A stretch of 64,000 bases of DNA from Mycolicibacterium monacense. GTDB taxonomy: Bacteria > Actinomycetota > Actinomycetes > Mycobacteriales > Mycobacteriaceae. The stretch lies in the NCBI RefSeq assembly GCF_010731575.1, contig NZ_AP022617.1, positions 5,518,001 to 5,582,000 on the forward strand, read 5' to 3'. Under the pieces are notes generated by a model. It did not search any database. It was not told the origin of the DNA and was given only the letters and a program-made list of their open reading frames with translations. The position numbers were made by a program, and so were the translations under genes. Positions 52,053 through 61,300 of the stretch are shown in pieces (the stretch's first letter is position 1; each line of letters begins with the position of its first letter).

Positions 52053-53063
52053 TCAGCCGGTGAGGCTCCACCGCTCGGCGACGGCGCGCAGGCCGTCGTC
52101 GGTGAGCCGGCCGAACAGGCGCAGCCGCGCCATCCCGCCGTCGGGGAACACGTCGAGGCGCGCTTCGGTCACCGGCCGCTCGGACGCGATGAGGAAGCGG
52201 TGCCGGGTGTCGGGCTGCAACGCCACCTCGTCCAACAGGTCGAACCATTCGCCGTCACCGTCGCGTCCCCTCAGCTGCGCGGAACCGGGCGCGTTGCCGA
52301 TGAAATACGACGTGTCGAGTTCGGCGAAGCTCAACACCCCCCTGGCCGCCAATCGCACCTGCACCCAGTCGTTTCCGGCGTCGCGGCGCCGCGAGGTCTC
52401 CCAACCGTCGCCCATGGTGCGGGCCGTGCCCGGCAGCAGCAGATTGTTCGGCGAGCTGTAGAACATGTTGGAGCAGCCCGTGATTCGGCCACCGTTCTCC
52501 AAAGCGGCGAGGTCGAGCGGTAATTCGGCGAACTGGGGGTCGAGCAGGCCCTCACCGTGCACACGAAGCCGGGCCACACCGCCGTCGGGATACATCGACA
52601 ACCTCACGTGCGACCAGCGGCGCCCCGAGGCCACCTCGAACGGATTGCGGGTGTCGCCGTCGACCGGGCTGCGCTCGACGATCGTCGTCCAGTGCCGGCC
52701 GAGCAGTTCCTCGATCGACGGATGGCCGGGAACGTAGGCGGCCTCGACCGACACCTCGGGCGGATAGTTGCCGGTGAACCACGCGGTGTCCACGACCACG
52801 CCGCGTACGACGCCGGGTGCACCGAGCCGGATGATCGCCGAATCGCAGGATTCCCGGTCGGCGCCGCGGCTGCGGCGCGTCTCCCACCCGTCGTACACCT
52901 GCCCCTTGTGGCCGAACGTCGCAGGCCGGTGTTCGGCGGCCGCCGGGATGATCAGGTTCTCCTTCTCGGCGAACAGTTCGTCGTCGGCCCATACGACGGC
53001 GCCGCCGGCCGCGCGGGAGGCCAGATCGGGCAGTGCCAGGAAATGTGAATGCGCGGTGCTCAC
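52053..53063 (-). CDS. alc: Allantoicase
   Basis: 336 residues composed of two tandem allantoicase repeats, each with a DGWET...RR...DW/DS signature (about 57-90 and 219-250) and an RLSMYPDGG/RLDVFPDGG strand (about 152 and 308). It hydrolyses allantoate to ureidoglycolate and urea in purine breakdown. The start is GTG at 53063, 22 bases after the UraD-like gene. Allantoinase and uricase genes are not in the window. Confidence 0.94.
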   Translation of the reverse strand: MSTAHSHFLALPDLASRAAGGAVVWADDELFAEKENLIIPAAAEHRPATFGHKGQVYDGWETRRSRGADRESCDSAIIRLGAPGVVRGVVVDTAWFTGNYPPEVSVEAAYVPGHPSIEELLGRHWTTIVERSPVDGDTRNPFEVASGRRWSHVRLSMYPDGGVARLRVHGEGLLDPQFAELPLDLAALENGGRITGCSNMFYSSPNNLLLPGTARTMGDGWETSRRRDAGNDWVQVRLAARGVLSFAELDTSYFIGNAPGSAQLRGRDGDGEWFDLLDEVALQPDTRHRFLIASERPVTEARLDVFPDGGMARLRLFGRLTDDGLRAVAERWSLTG

Positions 53064-53085
53064 CCGCGCAGCGTAGGCGAGGAAC

Positions 53086-53607
53086 TCACCAGTTGTGGTA
53101 GCCGCCTTCGGGGCCGAGCATCCGTTCGAGCCGGATCCGGTTGATCCTGGCGAGTTCGTTGCGCACGACCTTGCGCTCGGTCTCGTAGTCGTTGAGCAGG
53201 CGGTCGGTCAGGGCCGCCAGCACATCCTGTGCGCAGTACCCGTTGACGTACATGACGAAGCCGAAGCCGAAGTGCTCCCGATAGCGGCGGGAGGCCGCGC
53301 TCAGCTGCTCCATCACCTCGGGCCGCTCGTCGAACACCGCGCACTGCTCGGCGGCCGACTTCGTGCTGCCGGCGCGGCGGCCGACGTCCGGGTAGGCCTG
53401 CAGGATCGAGTCGATGGAATCCTCGGACAGGCCGAAGAGCAGCTCATCGGCCTTGCGGAACAGTGCGTCGTGGTTCTCGTAGGGCCGGTCGCGGGCCAGA
53501 TCGGCGGCCAGCGACACGCTGCAGCAGCATTCGTACACCGCGTGGACGGCCCGGCGGATCGGCATGTCGTTGTAGGCCGCGAGGCCAATGCCCTGGTGCA
53601 TCAGCAT
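53086..53607 (-). CDS. OHCU decarboxylase-like protein (UraD family) with altered active-site motif
   Basis: 173 residues. The family pattern is clear: GLAAYN at the start, AYPDVGRR...S..EQ in the middle, and FGFGFVMYVNG...ALTDRLLNDYETE at the C-terminal half. In characterised enzymes the middle motif is HP[RD][LI]G with a catalytic His; here it is Tyr (about residue 72). Activity on the uric-acid-derived OHCU is therefore uncertain. Placement before allantoicase supports ureide metabolism. Either of two ATGs (53607, 53601) could start it. Confidence 0.78.
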   Translation of the reverse strand: MLMHQGIGLAAYNDMPIRRAVHAVYECCCSVSLAADLARDRPYENHDALFRKADELLFGLSEDSIDSILQAYPDVGRRAGSTKSAAEQCAVFDERPEVMEQLSAASRRYREHFGFGFVMYVNGYCAQDVLAALTDRLLNDYETERKVVRNELARINRIRLERMLGPEGGYHNW

Positions 53608-53680
53608 GGGCCCATGATCGGAGCGTCAAGCCACGACCGCGTTACGCCGTGTTACGGGCGCGATAATTTCGGTGGCCGGG

Positions 53681-54169
53681 CTAGTGGCCTTCGGCCTTGA
53701 ACCGTTCGAAGGACCGCTGCACCTCGGCCTCGGCCGCCTCGCGGCCGGTCCAGTCGGCGGCCTTGACGTACTTGTTCGGCTCCAGGTCCTTGTAGTGGAC
53801 GAAGAAGTGCTTGACCTCCTCGAGCACCTGCTCGGGGACGTCGGCGAGGTCCTGGATGTGGTCCCAGCGCTTGTCGCCGGCCGGTACGCAGAGCACCTTG
53901 TCGTCGCCGCCAGCCTCGTCGGTCATCTGGAACATCGCCACCGGACGGGCGTCGACGATGCAGCCGGGGAACACCGACTCGGGCAGCAGTACCAGCGCGT
54001 CGAGGGGGTCGCCGTCCTCGCCGAGCGAGTTCTCGATGAAGCCGTAGTCGGTCGGGTAGGCCATCGACGTGTAGAGGTAGCGGTCCAGTTTGAGCCGGCC
54101 GGTCTCGTGGTCGACCTCGTACTTGTTGCGTGACCCCTTGGGGATCTCGATGACGACCTCGAACTCCAC
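53681..54169 (-). CDS. ppa: Inorganic pyrophosphatase
   Basis: 162-residue family I soluble pyrophosphatase, the same length as the M. tuberculosis enzyme. The [11 protein letters not shown] motif (about 8-18), YGFIE and the metal aspartates in DGDPLDALV (about 52-60) are visible, as is KHFFVHYKD (about 128). GTG at 54169 matches the family start; the open frame upstream is rejected. It removes PPi from biosynthesis and is divergent from dacB. Confidence 0.96.
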   Translation of the reverse strand: MEFEVVIEIPKGSRNKYEVDHETGRLKLDRYLYTSMAYPTDYGFIENSLGEDGDPLDALVLLPESVFPGCIVDARPVAMFQMTDEAGGDDKVLCVPAGDKRWDHIQDLADVPEQVLEEVKHFFVHYKDLEPNKYVKAADWTGREAAEAEVQRSFERFKAEGH

Positions 54170-54298
54170 CGCAGTCGGCTCCTTCGTCTGTGTACGCACC
54201 GGGGTCGTCGGGTGACGACGACGCGGGTCCACAGTAAACGAGCGATACGCTGCTGTTGGCGGGGTGGTTCGGTCACCTCATTCGACAGCAGGAGTGTT

Positions 54299-55687
54299 AT
54301 GCGGCCCACCCGGTGGCGGCGATCGACCCACGTGCTGGTCGGGCTGGCCGTGCTGGTGCTGGTCGCGGTCCTCGTCGCGGTCGCCGCGGTGTTCACCACC
54401 GGCCGCAATTCCGATGCCCAGGCCGCCAAACCCCTGCCCGCCCCCGCGACCGCGAACCCGGCCGTCGTGCCGGTCACCGAATCCGCGCCGATGCCGACCG
54501 ACGCCGGTCTGGCCGCCGCGCTCGCCCCCGCGCTGGCGGATCCGAACCTCGGCGAGCTGGCCGGGCGGGTCACCGACGCGATGACCGGCGACCCGCTGTG
54601 GGACCGGCACGCCGACGTGCCGATGCAGCCCGCCTCGACCAACAAGGTGCTCACCGCCGCCGCGGCGCTGCTGACGCTGGATCGCGAGGCCCGGCTGACC
54701 ACCACGGTGGTGGCCGGGGACCAGAAGCGGGATCCAGGGTTGGTGGTGCTCAAGGGCGGTGGCGATCCGACCCTGTCCGCGGCGCCCCGCGGCACCGACA
54801 GCTGGTACCGGGACGCCGCCCGCATCGGCGAACTCGCCGATCAGGTGCGGCGCAGCGGGATCGAACCGACCGCGGTGGCCGTGGACACCAGCGCCTACAC
54901 CGGTCCGGAGATGGCGTTCGGCTGGGACCCGCTGGACATCCCCGGCGGTGACATCGCGCCGATGGTGCCGGTCATGCTCGACGGCGGCCGCACCCAACCG
55001 GTCAGCGAGGAGTCGCGGCGCTCACCCACCCCGGCCGCCGACGCCGGGCGCGCGCTGGCCACCGCGCTGCGCATCGACCCCGCCGCGGTCACGGTGCTAC
55101 GCGGCCCGTACCGGGGCGGCAGGCAGATCGCGGCCGTGCAGTCACCGCCGCTGATGGAACGGCTGCGGGTGATGATGAACCTCTCCGACAACGTGATGGC
55201 CGAGGCCATCGGTCGGGAAGTGGCCGCCCAGCTCGGCCGCCCGCAGAGCTTCGACGACGCCGCCAAGGCGGTGCTCGCGCAGTTGCGCAAGGCCGGCATC
55301 GACACCACGGGCGCCCGGTTGTTCGACTCCAGCGGCCTGTCGGTCGACGACCGGCTGACCGCGCGCACCCTCGATGACGTGATCACCGCCGCCGCCGGCG
55401 ACGACCATCCCGAACTGCGCCCGCTGGTGGACCTGCTGCCGATCGCCGGGGGCAGCGGCACGCTGTCCAACCGCTACCTCGACACCGCCGCGGGGCGCGA
55501 GGCCGCCGGATGGCTGCGCGCCAAGACCGGATCGCTGACCGGAACCAACTCGCTGGCCGGCATCGTCACCGACGCCCGCGGCCGCGTGCTGACGTTCGCG
55601 CTGATGTCGAACAACGCCGGCCCGACCGGCCGCACGGCCCTCGACGCCCTGGCCGCCACGCTGCGCGCCTGCGGGTGCGGCTCATGA
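54299..55687 (+). CDS. dacB: D-alanyl-D-alanine carboxypeptidase (PBP4 family)
   Basis: 462 residues, orthologous to Rv3627c. A signal anchor (about 11-33) is followed by a class C penicillin-binding protein with STNK (Ser113, Lys116), SDN (296-298) and KTG (409-411). It trims or cleaves peptidoglycan stem peptides outside the membrane. ATG at 54299 has AGGAG 5 bases ahead. The stop overlaps the start of the zincin gene (ATGA), and tilS and hpt follow, so the operon runs through to hpt. Confidence 0.95.
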   Translation: MRPTRWRRSTHVLVGLAVLVLVAVLVAVAAVFTTGRNSDAQAAKPLPAPATANPAVVPVTESAPMPTDAGLAAALAPALADPNLGELAGRVTDAMTGDPLWDRHADVPMQPASTNKVLTAAAALLTLDREARLTTTVVAGDQKRDPGLVVLKGGGDPTLSAAPRGTDSWYRDAARIGELADQVRRSGIEPTAVAVDTSAYTGPEMAFGWDPLDIPGGDIAPMVPVMLDGGRTQPVSEESRRSPTPAADAGRALATALRIDPAAVTVLRGPYRGGRQIAAVQSPPLMERLRVMMNLSDNVMAEAIGREVAAQLGRPQSFDDAAKAVLAQLRKAGIDTTGARLFDSSGLSVDDRLTARTLDDVITAAAGDDHPELRPLVDLLPIAGGSGTLSNRYLDTAAGREAAGWLRAKTGSLTGTNSLAGIVTDARGRVLTFALMSNNAGPTGRTALDALAATLRACGCGS

Positions 55688-56763
55688 GCGCGTCGTCGGC
55701 CGACCTCACGGTCGGACGCACCGTGGACTGGCGCTTCGCGGCCACCGTCGGCGCCAAGCTCGTCCGGCCCGGTCCGCCCGCCACCGACTACACCCGCCGC
55801 CAGGCCGTCGAACAGCTCGCCACCGCGTCGCGGGAGGCCGAGCTGCCCGTACGCGAGGTCACGGGGCTCAACGAGGGCAACGCCGTCACCGAGGCGCGCA
55901 TCATCGACCGCCCCGGGTGGATCCAGGCCGCGGCACAGTCGATGCGGACGATGACCGGTGGCACCGACCGGCCGAGCAATTTCCTGACCGGCCGCGTCAC
56001 CGGCGCGCAAACCGGAGCGGTGCTGGCATTCGTGTCGTCGGGCATCCTCGGCCAGTACGACCCGTTCGCGACCGCCGGAGGGCAGGAGCGAAGCGACCCG
56101 GGAAATGGTCCGAGCGGTGAACTGCTGCTGGTGTGGCCGAACGTGATCGCGGTCGAACGCCAGCTGCGGGTGTCGCCCACCGACTTCCGGCTGTGGGTGT
56201 GCCTGCACGAGGTCACCCACCGCGTCCAGTTCCGCGCCAACCCGTGGCTGGCCGACCACATGTCGTCGGCGCTGGCGATGCTGACCAAGGACGCCGGCGA
56301 AGACGTCACCGAGGTGGCCGCGCGGCTGGCCGACTATGTGCGCAACCGGCGCGCGCACACCGACGCGCACTCGACCGGGGTGCTGGGGCTGATGCGCGCG
56401 ATGCAGGCCGAACCGCAGCGGCGCGCACTCGACCAGCTGCTGGTGCTGGGCACCCTGCTCGAGGGGCACGCCGACCACGTGATGGACGCGGTGGGCCCCG
56501 CCGTGGTGCCGTCGGTGGCCACCATCCGCGCCCGCTTCAACCAGCGGCGCGAGCGCAAACAGCCGCCCGTGCAGCGCATCCTGCGCGCACTGCTCGGCGT
56601 CGACGCCAAGATCAGCCAGTACACCCGCGGTAAGGCGTTCGTCGACCACGTCGTGGCCAAGGTCGGGATGGAGCGGTTCAACACCGTCTGGTCCGGACCC
56701 GAAACCCTGCCGCTGCCAACAGAAGTCGACGAGCCGCAGCGATGGATCGACCGCGTGCTGTAG
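55684..56763 (+). CDS. Zinc-dependent metalloprotease-like protein (zincin_2, Rv3626c-like)
   Basis: 359 residues of the actinobacterial family sometimes named coenzyme F420 biosynthesis-associated. Zincin motif HEVTH (about 177-181) and GHADH (about 261) provide likely metal ligands. No signal peptide. ATG at 55684 overlaps dacB. Residues around 131-145 ([14 protein letters not shown]) appear to be an insertion encoded by the same short repeat found in the RidA gene. It is upstream of and overlaps tilS by 22 bases. The protein substrate is unknown. Confidence 0.88.
   Translation: MSASSADLTVGRTVDWRFAATVGAKLVRPGPPATDYTRRQAVEQLATASREAELPVREVTGLNEGNAVTEARIIDRPGWIQAAAQSMRTMTGGTDRPSNFLTGRVTGAQTGAVLAFVSSGILGQYDPFATAGGQERSDPGNGPSGELLLVWPNVIAVERQLRVSPTDFRLWVCLHEVTHRVQFRANPWLADHMSSALAMLTKDAGEDVTEVAARLADYVRNRRAHTDAHSTGVLGLMRAMQAEPQRRALDQLLVLGTLLEGHADHVMDAVGPAVVPSVATIRARFNQRRERKQPPVQRILRALLGVDAKISQYTRGKAFVDHVVAKVGMERFNTVWSGPETLPLPTEVDEPQRWIDRVL
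56086..56116 (+). repeat. Short dispersed repeat, type 1, copy 2 (inside the zincin gene)
   Basis: 31 bases from GAGCGAAGCGAC to ATGGTCCGAGCG, matching 6531-6565 at 28 of 31 positions once a 4-base gap is allowed. It is in frame and adds the residues [12 protein letters not shown]. Confidence 0.6.
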
Positions 56764-57704
56764 CCGCGCTGCGCACCGAGGTGGCCCGGTTCGCACGCCG
56801 CCACCTGGCCGGCACGCAACGCTGGTGTGTGGCGCTGTCCGGCGGAGCCGATTCGCTGGCGCTGACCGCGGTGGCCGCCGACATCCTGCCCACCACCGCC
56901 CTGATCGTCGACCATGGGCTGCAACCGGATTCGGCTGCCGTCGCCGAGACCGCCCGTGCCGAAGCGCTGCGTCTCGGCTGCCCCGACGCGCACGTGCTGC
57001 GGGTCGACGTCGGCACCTCGGGCGGACCCGAGGCCGCCGCCCGCACGGCCCGCTACGGCGCGTTGCGCGCGGCCCACGGAGGCGCTCCGGTGCTGCTCGG
57101 CCACACCCTCGACGACCAGGCGGAGACGGTGCTGCTCGGGCTGGGGCGCGGCTCGGGTCCGCGGTCGATCGCCGGGATGCGGGTGTGCGATCCGCCCTGG
57201 TACCGCCCCCTGCTGGGGGTGCGCCGCGCGGCGACCGCCGCCGCATGCACCGAACTCGGGCTACATCCGTGGGTGGATCCGCACAACAGCGATCCGCGCT
57301 ACACCCGCAGCCGGCTGCGCACCGAGGTGCTGCCGCTGCTCGAAGACGTCCTCGCCGGGGGAGTGGCCGCAGCGCTGGCGCGCACCGCCGCCGCGCTGCA
57401 GGACGACAACGACACCCTCGACGCGCAGGCCGGTGCGGCGTTGGCCGAGGTCACCACCGGAGCGGGACTCGACACCGCACGGCTGGCGGAGCTGCCCGCC
57501 GCCATCCGGCGGCGGGTGATCCGCAGCTGGCTGCTCGCCGGTGGCGCCCGCGGGCTGACCGACACCCAGATCCAGCGGGTCGACGCCCTGGTGAGCGCCT
57601 GGCACGGGCAGGGCGGCGTGGCGGTCCCGTCCGCGTCGGTGCGTCAGCGGCTGATCGCGGGACGCCGCGACGGGCTGCTGACCCTGCATCACGAGCCGGT
57701 GTGA
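56742..57704 (+). CDS. tilS: tRNA(Ile)-lysidine synthase
   Basis: 320 residues. The N-terminal PP-loop ATP-pyrophosphatase has SGGADS at 33-38. The [20 protein letters not shown] helix (about 120-139) and the [13 protein letters not shown] motif (about 185-197) are TilS-specific. It converts the C34 of the tRNA-Ile CAU anticodon to lysidine and is essential. It overlaps the zincin gene by 22 bases and hpt follows, the widespread tilS-hpt-ftsH arrangement. Confidence 0.95.
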   Translation: MDRPRAVAALRTEVARFARRHLAGTQRWCVALSGGADSLALTAVAADILPTTALIVDHGLQPDSAAVAETARAEALRLGCPDAHVLRVDVGTSGGPEAAARTARYGALRAAHGGAPVLLGHTLDDQAETVLLGLGRGSGPRSIAGMRVCDPPWYRPLLGVRRAATAAACTELGLHPWVDPHNSDPRYTRSRLRTEVLPLLEDVLAGGVAAALARTAAALQDDNDTLDAQAGAALAEVTTGAGLDTARLAELPAAIRRRVIRSWLLAGGARGLTDTQIQRVDALVSAWHGQGGVAVPSASVRQRLIAGRRDGLLTLHHEPV

Positions 57705-57751
57705 GAGCGGCCGCGTTGGTTCCGGTCCCGACGGCATGGCACGCTGTGGGC

Positions 57752-58336
57752 GTGCCTGCGCATACACCCGACCTGTACGAGGGCGACATCAAGTCGGTGC
57801 TGCTGTCGGAGGAACAGATCCAATCCCGGACGGCCGAATTGGCCGCCCAGATCGCGGACACCTACCGCGCGGCGATCGGGGATAGCGGGCAGGACCTGCT
57901 GCTGGTCACGGTGCTCAAGGGCGCCGTCATGTTCGTCACCGACCTGGCCCGTTCGATCCCGCTGCCCACCCAGCTCGAGTTCATGGCCGTCAGCTCCTAC
58001 GGCTCGTCCACGTCGTCGTCGGGGGTGGTGCGCATCCTCAAAGACCTCGACCGCGACATCAACGACCGCGACGTGCTGATCGTCGAGGACATCGTCGACT
58101 CGGGTCTGACGCTGTCGTGGCTGCTGCGCAACCTGGCCACCCGGCAGCCGCGGTCGCTGCGGGTGTGCACGCTGCTGCGCAAACCCGACGCCGTGCGCGC
58201 CGACGTCGACATCGAGTACGTCGGTTTCGACATCCCCAACGAGTTCGTCGTCGGCTACGGGCTGGACTACGCCGAGCGCTACCGCGACCTGCCCTACATC
58301 GGCACGCTGGAACCGAAGGTCTACACGCACGACTGA
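57752..58336 (+). CDS. hpt: Hypoxanthine(-guanine) phosphoribosyltransferase
   Basis: 194 residues. The PRPP-binding motif [13 protein letters not shown] (about 108-120), the VLKGAVMF loop (about 50-57) and the flexible loop with SSYGSST (about 79-85) are intact. It salvages hypoxanthine and guanine to IMP and GMP. GTG at 57752 gives the usual N-terminus; GTG at 57746 is an alternative. It converges on the SIMPL lipoprotein gene. Confidence 0.95.
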   Translation: MPAHTPDLYEGDIKSVLLSEEQIQSRTAELAAQIADTYRAAIGDSGQDLLLVTVLKGAVMFVTDLARSIPLPTQLEFMAVSSYGSSTSSSGVVRILKDLDRDINDRDVLIVEDIVDSGLTLSWLLRNLATRQPRSLRVCTLLRKPDAVRADVDIEYVGFDIPNEFVVGYGLDYAERYRDLPYIGTLEPKVYTHD

Positions 58337-58351
58337 TCGGCGATCAGCCGC

Positions 58352-59077
58352 TCACGCGAGCTCCCAGATCACGGTCACGCTGAACCCGACGGTCTGCCGG
58401 CCCGGCTCCAGCGGCACCGCCATGGCGGCCTCCCCACGGGGCATCGGGGTGGGGGGCGTGGAACCGGGTGACTCGGAGATGGACACCACGTCGCCGAGGT
58501 CGAGACCGGACAGCTGGGCGTACTGCTCGGCGCGGTTCTTGGCGTCCTCGAAGGCGCGGGCCCGCGCGTCGCGGATCAGCTGCGAATCGTCTTCGATCGA
58601 ATAGTTGACCGAGTTGATCCGGGTGGCGTCGCCGCCGGTGCTGACGATCAGCGCCAGCGCCTGCGACGCCGCGCTCAGGTCGCGGATCTTGACGTCGATC
58701 GAGTTGCTGGCGCGGTAACCGATGATGTCGGTCCCGTCGGCGCCGAACTGCGGTTGCAGGCTGACCTGGGTGGTGCTGATGTCCTCGCGGGCGATGCCGG
58801 CGTCGACGAGTGCGTTGATCACGGCCTGCTGGCGTTCGCCGGACTGGTTCATCGCCCCCGTCACGTCCGCGGCGATCGCCTCCATCGCGACGCCCGCGGT
58901 CAGCGTGTCCGGGGCGCCCTGCACCTCACCGGATCCCACGACGGTGACCTGCCGGGTCTCGGCGGACCCGCTCGCGGCCGGGCCGGACGTGGCGTCACAC
59001 CCGGCCACCCCGGCCACCGTCACACCCGCCGCGACGAAGGTGAGCAACCGGGTCTTCGCGCGCGCAGAGATCGGCAT
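58352..59077 (-). CDS. lpqG: SIMPL-domain lipoprotein (LpqG-like)
   Basis: 241 residues with a lipobox VAGC (lipidated Cys at about 27) and a single SIMPL (DUF541) domain starting QVTVVGSGEVQGAPD. The family signature of alternating strands is clear, including DAKNRAEQYAQLSGLDLGDVVSISE. It is an outer-face lipoprotein, orthologous to Rv3623. ATG at 59077 is preferred over GTG 59086. The function is not established. Confidence 0.9.
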   Translation of the reverse strand: MPISARAKTRLLTFVAAGVTVAGVAGCDATSGPAASGSAETRQVTVVGSGEVQGAPDTLTAGVAMEAIAADVTGAMNQSGERQQAVINALVDAGIAREDISTTQVSLQPQFGADGTDIIGYRASNSIDVKIRDLSAASQALALIVSTGGDATRINSVNYSIEDDSQLIRDARARAFEDAKNRAEQYAQLSGLDLGDVVSISESPGSTPPTPMPRGEAAMAVPLEPGRQTVGFSVTVIWELA

Positions 59078-59093
59078 GCCAGGCACCCTACCG

Positions 59094-60110
59094 TCAGGGC
59101 GTGACCAAGATCTTGCATTGCTCGTCGGGGCGCGACAGCGTGGCGAAGGCGTCGCCCACCCCGTCGAGACCGACCTCCCCGGTGATCAGCGGTGCGACGT
59201 CGATCGCGCCTTCGGCGATGGCCCGCAACGTCTCCGCGAACTCGCCCCCGTCATAGGCGAACACGAACTGGATGCTGAGTTCCTTCGGGGCGCCGTAGAA
59301 CGGCATCACGGTGTCGGGTTCCATGCACACCCCGGCCACCACCACGCGGGTGTGGGCCGGTGCGCGGCGCATGACGTCGTTGAGGATGCCCGGGGCGCCG
59401 ACGGCCTCGAACACCACCGCGGGCGCGGCGACCTCGAACGGGGACCGCTGCGCCGGGTCGACGGTCTCGTGCGCGCCCATGGTCTGCGCAAGCCGGCGTC
59501 GGGTCTGCGAGAAGTCCGCTGCGACAACATGTTCGACGCCGCGCAACCGCAGCGCGGCGATGATCGCCATGCCGATCGGCCCGCATCCGATCACGAGCGC
59601 GGATTCGGCAGGGGTGATCGCGGACCTGTTCACCGCGTGCAGGCCCACCGCCATCGGTTCGGTCAGCGCGGCGTGCCGGGGATCGAGCCCGTTCGGCACG
59701 GGCAGCAGCAGCGGCGCCGACAGCAGCATGCGTTCGGCGTATCCGCCGATGACGCTGTTGGAGTACACGATCGGAACGACACCGGTCTGCGAGATCAGCG
59801 CCGGGATCGACGTCACGACGGTACCCGGTGGCGGAGCGTCGGTCTCCGGACCGGCTTCGAGCACCTCCGCGGCGATCTCGTGGCCCATGAACACGTCGGC
59901 GGACAGGTCGACGGTATCGCCCAGCTGGGGCATGCCCTCCATCTGCGCACCCGCGGCCAGCGCGTCGTCGCCGTGGGCGGCGAAGTGCAGATCGGATCCG
60001 CAGATGCCGCACGCCTTCACCGCGACCAGCACCTGCCCCGGCCCGGGTACCGGTTCGGGCACATCGTCACGCAACACCATCCGGCCGCCGCGCAGCACCG
60101 ACGCGCGCAC
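59094..60110 (-). CDS. Zinc-binding MDR alcohol dehydrogenase-like protein
   Basis: 338 residues. Catalytic zinc ligands are Cys in CGICGSD (about 34-40) and GHE (about 76-78). The Rossmann motif GCGPIG is at about 174-179. The four-cysteine structural zinc lobe of classical ADHs is missing; that region is replaced by an Ala/Gly-rich loop. The start overlaps the stop of the LLM oxidoreductase gene by one base, so it is the third gene of the ephA operon. It probably oxidises a lipid- or xenobiotic-derived alcohol. Confidence 0.9.
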   Translation of the reverse strand: MRASVLRGGRMVLRDDVPEPVPGPGQVLVAVKACGICGSDLHFAAHGDDALAAGAQMEGMPQLGDTVDLSADVFMGHEIAAEVLEAGPETDAPPPGTVVTSIPALISQTGVVPIVYSNSVIGGYAERMLLSAPLLLPVPNGLDPRHAALTEPMAVGLHAVNRSAITPAESALVIGCGPIGMAIIAALRLRGVEHVVAADFSQTRRRLAQTMGAHETVDPAQRSPFEVAAPAVVFEAVGAPGILNDVMRRAPAHTRVVVAGVCMEPDTVMPFYGAPKELSIQFVFAYDGGEFAETLRAIAEGAIDVAPLITGEVGLDGVGDAFATLSRPDEQCKILVTP

Positions 60111-61300
60111 TACCGCGGGTCCGTCTTCAACTCGTCAGTGTGTTCGGTGATCGCCTTGACGATCGCGTCGCCGGCCCGGCCGAGCAACTGGTCGCGCATA
60201 CCCTTGGCCCAGTCGTGCGAGGCGCGAGGGGCGGTGAGCTGACCCTTGAAGTGCGGCATCACCTTTCGCGCGAACAGATCGTAGGAGTGGTAGGTGGCCT
60301 CCGGGGACGCCCAGTCGTGGCCGAGCAACAGCAGTGTCCCGAACCCGCCGGACTTCTCGAGCAGGTCGTCGATGTAGGCGATGGCGTCGTCGGGCGTGCC
60401 GATACAGCAGTTCCCCTGTGCGGCGTACTCGGCCACGAACTCCCGCGGCGAGCGGTCCCCCTCGACGCTGTTGGACAGTGGGACGAAGCCGGCCGCACCG
60501 AAGTAGTTGGCGAAATCGGCCAGTCCGTACGTGCAGTCGTCGATCGCCTGCTCTCGCGTGTCGGCCAGGTGCATGATCGACAGCACCCGCCAGTTGTCCC
60601 GTTCGGGTTCGGGGCGGCCCGATTTCGCCGCCTGGTCGACGACGATCTGCCACGTCGACTCCAGTGCCGCGAATCCACCCGGCACCGACATCGACAGTGA
60701 CAGCAGCGACGTGCCGAGTGCACCGGCCAGTCGTGGTCCGGACGGGGAGATCATCGCGGCGGTGGAGATCTCGGGGTACGGCCACGTGTAGGGCCGGATG
60801 TGAAGTTGGGCGTCGCGCAGGGTGAACCAGTCGGTCTCGCGGGTGATGCGTTCCTCGGGTTCCGCGCGGAACAGCGCGAGGATCGCCTCGAGCGACTCCT
60901 GCATCATGCGGCGCTGCTCGACCGGGTCGATGCCCATCATGTAGGCGTCCGACGGCAGCGCGCCCGGGCCGGTGCCGAACATGACGCGGCCACGGGTGAG
61001 GTGGTCGAGCAGCACCCACCGGTCGGCCACCATGAGCGGATGGTGGTAGGGCAGCGACACCACGCCGGTGCCGAGGCGGATGTGTCTGGTCCGTTCGGCG
61101 GCCGTGGCGATGAAGACCTCCGGGCAGGCGATGAGTTCGTAACCGCCCGAATGGTGTTCGCCGAACCACGCCTCGTCGAAGCCGAGCCGGTCCAGCCGCA
61201 CCACCCGCTCGAGGTCGTATTCCAATGCGACGGTGGGGGATTGGCCCACCGGGTGGAACGGTGTGATGAAGACGCCGAAGTTCAGCGGTGTGCGGCTCAT
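60110..61300 (-). CDS. LLM-class flavin-dependent monooxygenase (Rv3618-like)
   Basis: 396-residue bacterial-luciferase-like enzyme using FMN (or F420). FDEAWFGEHH (about 41-50), LGTGVVSLPYHHP (about 76-88) and GRVMFGTGPGALPSD (about 102-116) are diagnostic. ATG at 61300 overlaps the ephA stop as ATGA. Next to ephA in M. tuberculosis too. With the epoxide hydrolase and dehydrogenase it could form a short oxidation pathway. Confidence 0.92.
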   Translation of the reverse strand: MSRTPLNFGVFITPFHPVGQSPTVALEYDLERVVRLDRLGFDEAWFGEHHSGGYELIACPEVFIATAAERTRHIRLGTGVVSLPYHHPLMVADRWVLLDHLTRGRVMFGTGPGALPSDAYMMGIDPVEQRRMMQESLEAILALFRAEPEERITRETDWFTLRDAQLHIRPYTWPYPEISTAAMISPSGPRLAGALGTSLLSLSMSVPGGFAALESTWQIVVDQAAKSGRPEPERDNWRVLSIMHLADTREQAIDDCTYGLADFANYFGAAGFVPLSNSVEGDRSPREFVAEYAAQGNCCIGTPDDAIAYIDDLLEKSGGFGTLLLLGHDWASPEATYHSYDLFARKVMPHFKGQLTAPRASHDWAKGMRDQLLGRAGDAIVKAITEHTDELKTDPR

